A stretch of 6,607 nt of DNA, taken from positions 1 through 6,607 of the forward strand of contig JADFRV010000124.1 of the NCBI GenBank assembly GCA_022561095.1, read 5' to 3'. Source of the DNA: Chloroflexota bacterium (lineage in GTDB: Bacteria > Chloroflexota > Dehalococcoidia > SM23-28-2 > RBG-16-64-32). Below the pieces are notes generated by a model. It did no database searches. It saw only the letters and a list, made by a program, of their open reading frames with translations, and was not told the origin of the DNA. The translations under genes and the position numbers were made by a program. Positions 4,912 through 6,607 of this stretch are shown here, piece after piece (the first letter of the stretch is position 1; each line of letters begins with the position of its first letter).

Positions 4912-5352
4912 CTACTGAACGATGAGCGTCCCGGTCATGTTGGAGGGGTGCACCTCACAGCGGAAGAAGTACTCACCGGCGGCCAAGTTCAGTGTCACCG
5001 TGTCTACGAAGGGAGCGGATTCGATCTCCGTCTGACCGATGGGCTCTATTGCAGGGTCTTCCGCCTCATCCCTACTGTTGTAAACGGCAAAGTTGTGAAA
5101 GCCGTCCGTGTTATCAGCGGTGATCGTAACGTCGGCATCGGCGGCGATGGTCAGCTCATCAGTATCGAACGTGATGCCTGGGAGCATCTTAATCTCCGCG
5201 CTCGCTCCACCGGCCGGCGTCGTGCCACCACCATCGTCACCGTCACCGTCACCGTCACCGTCACCGTTGCAAGCAACCGCCAGGACGAGAGCCAGACCCA
5301 GCGCAATGAACGCCAGCGAGACACGACTGCGGAGAAGGAATAAGACGGACAT
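4912..5352 (-). CDS. Plastocyanin/amicyanin-like cupredoxin lipoprotein
   Basis: A 146-residue exported blue-copper protein. Residues 1-28 are a signal peptide ending in LAVAC, a plausible lipobox with Cys28 as lipidation site. A Gly-Asp repeat linker (30-40) and a glycine-rich stretch follow, then a single cupredoxin fold (about 52-146). The expected type 1 copper ligands are His86 (GFHNF), Cys132, His135 and Met139 (RCEVHPSNMTG). Such proteins shuttle electrons outside the cytoplasmic membrane. The start ATG has a full AAAGGAGG 7 bases upstream. The gene follows the cytochrome c-cupredoxin gene on the same strand with a 98-base gap, and the two cupredoxin domains share the ending RC.(V/F)HP..MTG, suggesting a duplicated domain and a common respiratory pathway. 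An alternative is a soluble, cleaved protein if the lipobox is not used. It ends in TAG. Confidence 0.9.
   Translation of the reverse strand: MSVLFLLRSRVSLAFIALGLALVLAVACNGDGDGDGDGDDGGGTTPAGGASAEIKMLPGITFDTDELTIAADADVTITADNTDGFHNFAVYNSRDEAEDPAIEPIGQTEIESAPFVDTVTLNLAAGEYFFRCEVHPSNMTGTLIVQ
5235..5267. repeat. Hexanucleotide tandem repeat (CGTCAC)n inside the cupredoxin gene
   Basis: Five perfect CGTCAC copies and a partial sixth, read on the minus strand as GTGACG and encoding alternating Gly-Asp directly after the lipidation cysteine. As a 6-bp unit, slippage would change linker length without a frameshift. Confidence 0.9.
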
Positions 5353-5422
5353 GAGGCGGCCTCCTTTCGATCTAAGGGTTTCCCATCGACTACAACGAAC
5401 GAAATAGCCTCCTGGATTGCAC

Positions 5423-5441
5423 CCGGCCGCATTCGGCCCGG
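5423..5441. other. Short GC hairpin between the cytochrome c and cupredoxin genes
   Basis: GGCCG (5425-5429) pairs with CGGCC (5434-5438) around CATT; two more C-G pairs are possible if one C is bulged. It lies just after the cytochrome c stop. It has no T-run, so it is at best a weak terminator or an mRNA stability element. No clear promoter is seen in the 98-base gap, so the cupredoxin may be cotranscribed. Confidence 0.3.
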
Positions 5442-5450
5442 ACGGAAATG

Positions 5451-6602
5451 CTACTCGACGACGACGATCTGGCCCGTCATCACTGCCGGGTGGAAGTCGC
5501 AGCGGAAGTTGAAGGTGCCGGCCTCATCGAACCGGAACACAATCGCCCCACTGTCGCCGCCCGCCATGACGCTAGGGTCAGAACAGGACTCGCCACCCCC
5601 AGCCTCGCAAAAGCCGACGTCATACGTATCGTCGACGCCGGCGATGTGCATATTGTGGATCGCCAGCCCGTTATTGGTGAGGTCTATGGTCACCTCTTGG
5701 CCGACCGAGACCTCAAGCGTAGGCGCCTGCTGACCGTCAAGCTGGAAGAAGTTATCGCCCAGATCCATCGCCACCTCGCCCTCGATAGGAATCGGCTCAC
5801 CGGAGGCTGCCGGCGCGGCGGCGGCGAGCTGGCCGCAGGGCGGAGTGCCCTCCTCGCCGGTGATTGGGTTTGAAGGATCGGCAGGGCCGTTGAAGAGCTG
5901 CGCCCCCTCCTCGTGTGTCGCCGCCTCCGTGGCGAACGCGGCGCGCTCCACCGTTATCTCATCGCTGCCAGCGACAACGGTAACGATCTTGACGACTTCA
6001 TCGTCGATGCGCAGGAGGCCTTCCTCGGCCAACTCCCCGGCGTCGGTCAGGACGAACGTCGTGTTCGTAAGGCCGGCTGCTTCGGCGAGCTGCTTGCCCT
6101 CCAGGAAGTCCGCCTCCTCCGCCTCCTCCACGGCCACCTCCCAGCCCTTCTCGCTCACCGCGTTCGGGTTGTCGGGCACGTCCAGGCCCGGCATAGCGCC
6201 GGTGATGAGCGCAACGAGCTGCTGGATCTGGAAATCATTCAGAGAGCCACCCTGGTCCTCGGCCCAGGCCGGCATCAGCGTGCCGACGCGGCCGCAGCGA
6301 ATGGTGTCCGACATACGGGTCTGGCGGTTCACCATCTCACTGATCTCGTCAGGGCGGTTAGCTTCCAGGTTTAGAGGGAGGCCGGGCAGGTTTACGTTCT
6401 CCAGCGTTCCCAGCCCGTTTATGCCGTGACAGCGGCGGCAGTTCAGCGAGAACAGCTTGCCCCCCCGCTCGGCGTTCTCAACGATCTGTTTCTCCGTCGC
6501 GTCCTCGGCGCGGATGTCGTCCCAGATGAAGTACAGGAACACGCCGATCAGGGTCACGAACATGAGGCCGATCATCACGTTGACCTGCTTGCTGGTGTTC
6601 AT
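5451..6602 (-). CDS. Membrane-anchored monoheme cytochrome c fused to a C-terminal cupredoxin domain
   Basis: A 383-residue protein, N-in with one transmembrane anchor (about 9-27) and the rest outside the membrane. The cytochrome c domain (about 45-136) has the heme site C55-x-x-C58-H59 and the likely axial Met110 in LMPAW. A middle segment (about 180-245), rich in acidic residues, reads DDEVVKIVTVVAGSDEITVERAAF and is an insert I cannot assign with certainty. An alanine/proline linker (258-272) leads to a cupredoxin (about 285-383) with His316 (IHNMH), Cys368, His371 and Met375 (CDFHPAVMTG). It probably passes electrons from a quinol:acceptor complex to a terminal oxidase or to the neighbouring cupredoxin; the specific complex is unknown because upstream genes lie outside the window. 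Only five bases precede the ATG, so the ribosome site cannot be seen and a farther start cannot be ruled out. It ends in TAG. Confidence 0.9.
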   Translation of the reverse strand: MNTSKQVNVMIGLMFVTLIGVFLYFIWDDIRAEDATEKQIVENAERGGKLFSLNCRRCHGINGLGTLENVNLPGLPLNLEANRPDEISEMVNRQTRMSDTIRCGRVGTLMPAWAEDQGGSLNDFQIQQLVALITGAMPGLDVPDNPNAVSEKGWEVAVEEAEEADFLEGKQLAEAAGLTNTTFVLTDAGELAEEGLLRIDDEVVKIVTVVAGSDEITVERAAFATEAATHEEGAQLFNGPADPSNPITGEEGTPPCGQLAAAAPAASGEPIPIEGEVAMDLGDNFFQLDGQQAPTLEVSVGQEVTIDLTNNGLAIHNMHIAGVDDTYDVGFCEAGGGESCSDPSVMAGGDSGAIVFRFDEAGTFNFRCDFHPAVMTGQIVVVE

Positions 6603-6607
6603 CGGGC

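Noticed and set aside
4546..5343. A 265-residue plus-strand open frame
   Set aside because: It runs antisense through both desulforedoxin-like genes and the cupredoxin, has low-complexity content (TVTVTVTV from the hexamer repeat) and no recognisable domain.
5845..6429. A 194-residue plus-strand open frame, Ser-rich
   Set aside because: Antisense to the cytochrome c gene, whose heme and copper motifs are clear; no ribosome site or domain.

Overview
The window reads as a stretch of a GC-rich, Gram-negative-like or Chloroflexota-like bacterial chromosome. The phylum is a low-confidence guess, from an NDP-forming acyl-CoA synthetase alpha-like protein, a membrane-anchored cytochrome c/cupredoxin respiratory protein, desulforedoxin-type mini-proteins and an archaeal/Chloroflexota-style ferredoxin:thioredoxin reductase (FTR) relative. 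No rRNA, tRNA, insertion sequence, phage gene or CRISPR array was seen. Nine protein genes cover most of the window. Eight end in TAG, one in TAA and none in TGA.

Layout: 32-1489 (+) encodes a CoA-binding/succinyl-CoA-ligase-like protein. It meets tail to tail, on a shared CTAG, a minus-strand housekeeping block: rpsU (3828-3637), yqeY (3604-3155) and a PgpH-type HD phosphodiesterase (3045-1486). rpsU has a clear sigma70-type promoter. 3829-4025 is a divergent promoter region. On the plus strand, 4026-4460 encodes an FTR catalytic-subunit relative interrupted by two in-frame TGA codons. 4500-4643 and 4702-4821 (-) are two tiny desulforedoxin-like genes below the usual ORF length cutoff, with their own promoter and a REP-like palindrome between them. 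4912-5352 (-) is a cupredoxin lipoprotein, and 5451-6602 (-) is a membrane-anchored cytochrome c fused to a cupredoxin.

The main discovery is the gene at 4026-4460. Read through both TGAs it is one 144-residue protein with the FTR pattern CxC...CPC...CxC. The two TGAs fall exactly on the two residues that form the redox-active disulfide in known FTRs, while all four predicted [4Fe-4S] ligands remain Cys. Each TGA is followed, with the 5' arm starting at exactly the same offset (14th base), by a perfect hairpin (8 bp and 7 bp) with a G at the first loop position, like a bacterial SECIS. I infer a double selenoprotein whose active site would be a diselenide rather than a disulfide. The adjacent desulforedoxin-like genes and copper/heme electron carriers make the right half of the window a redox-themed neighbourhood, though direct cooperation is inference.
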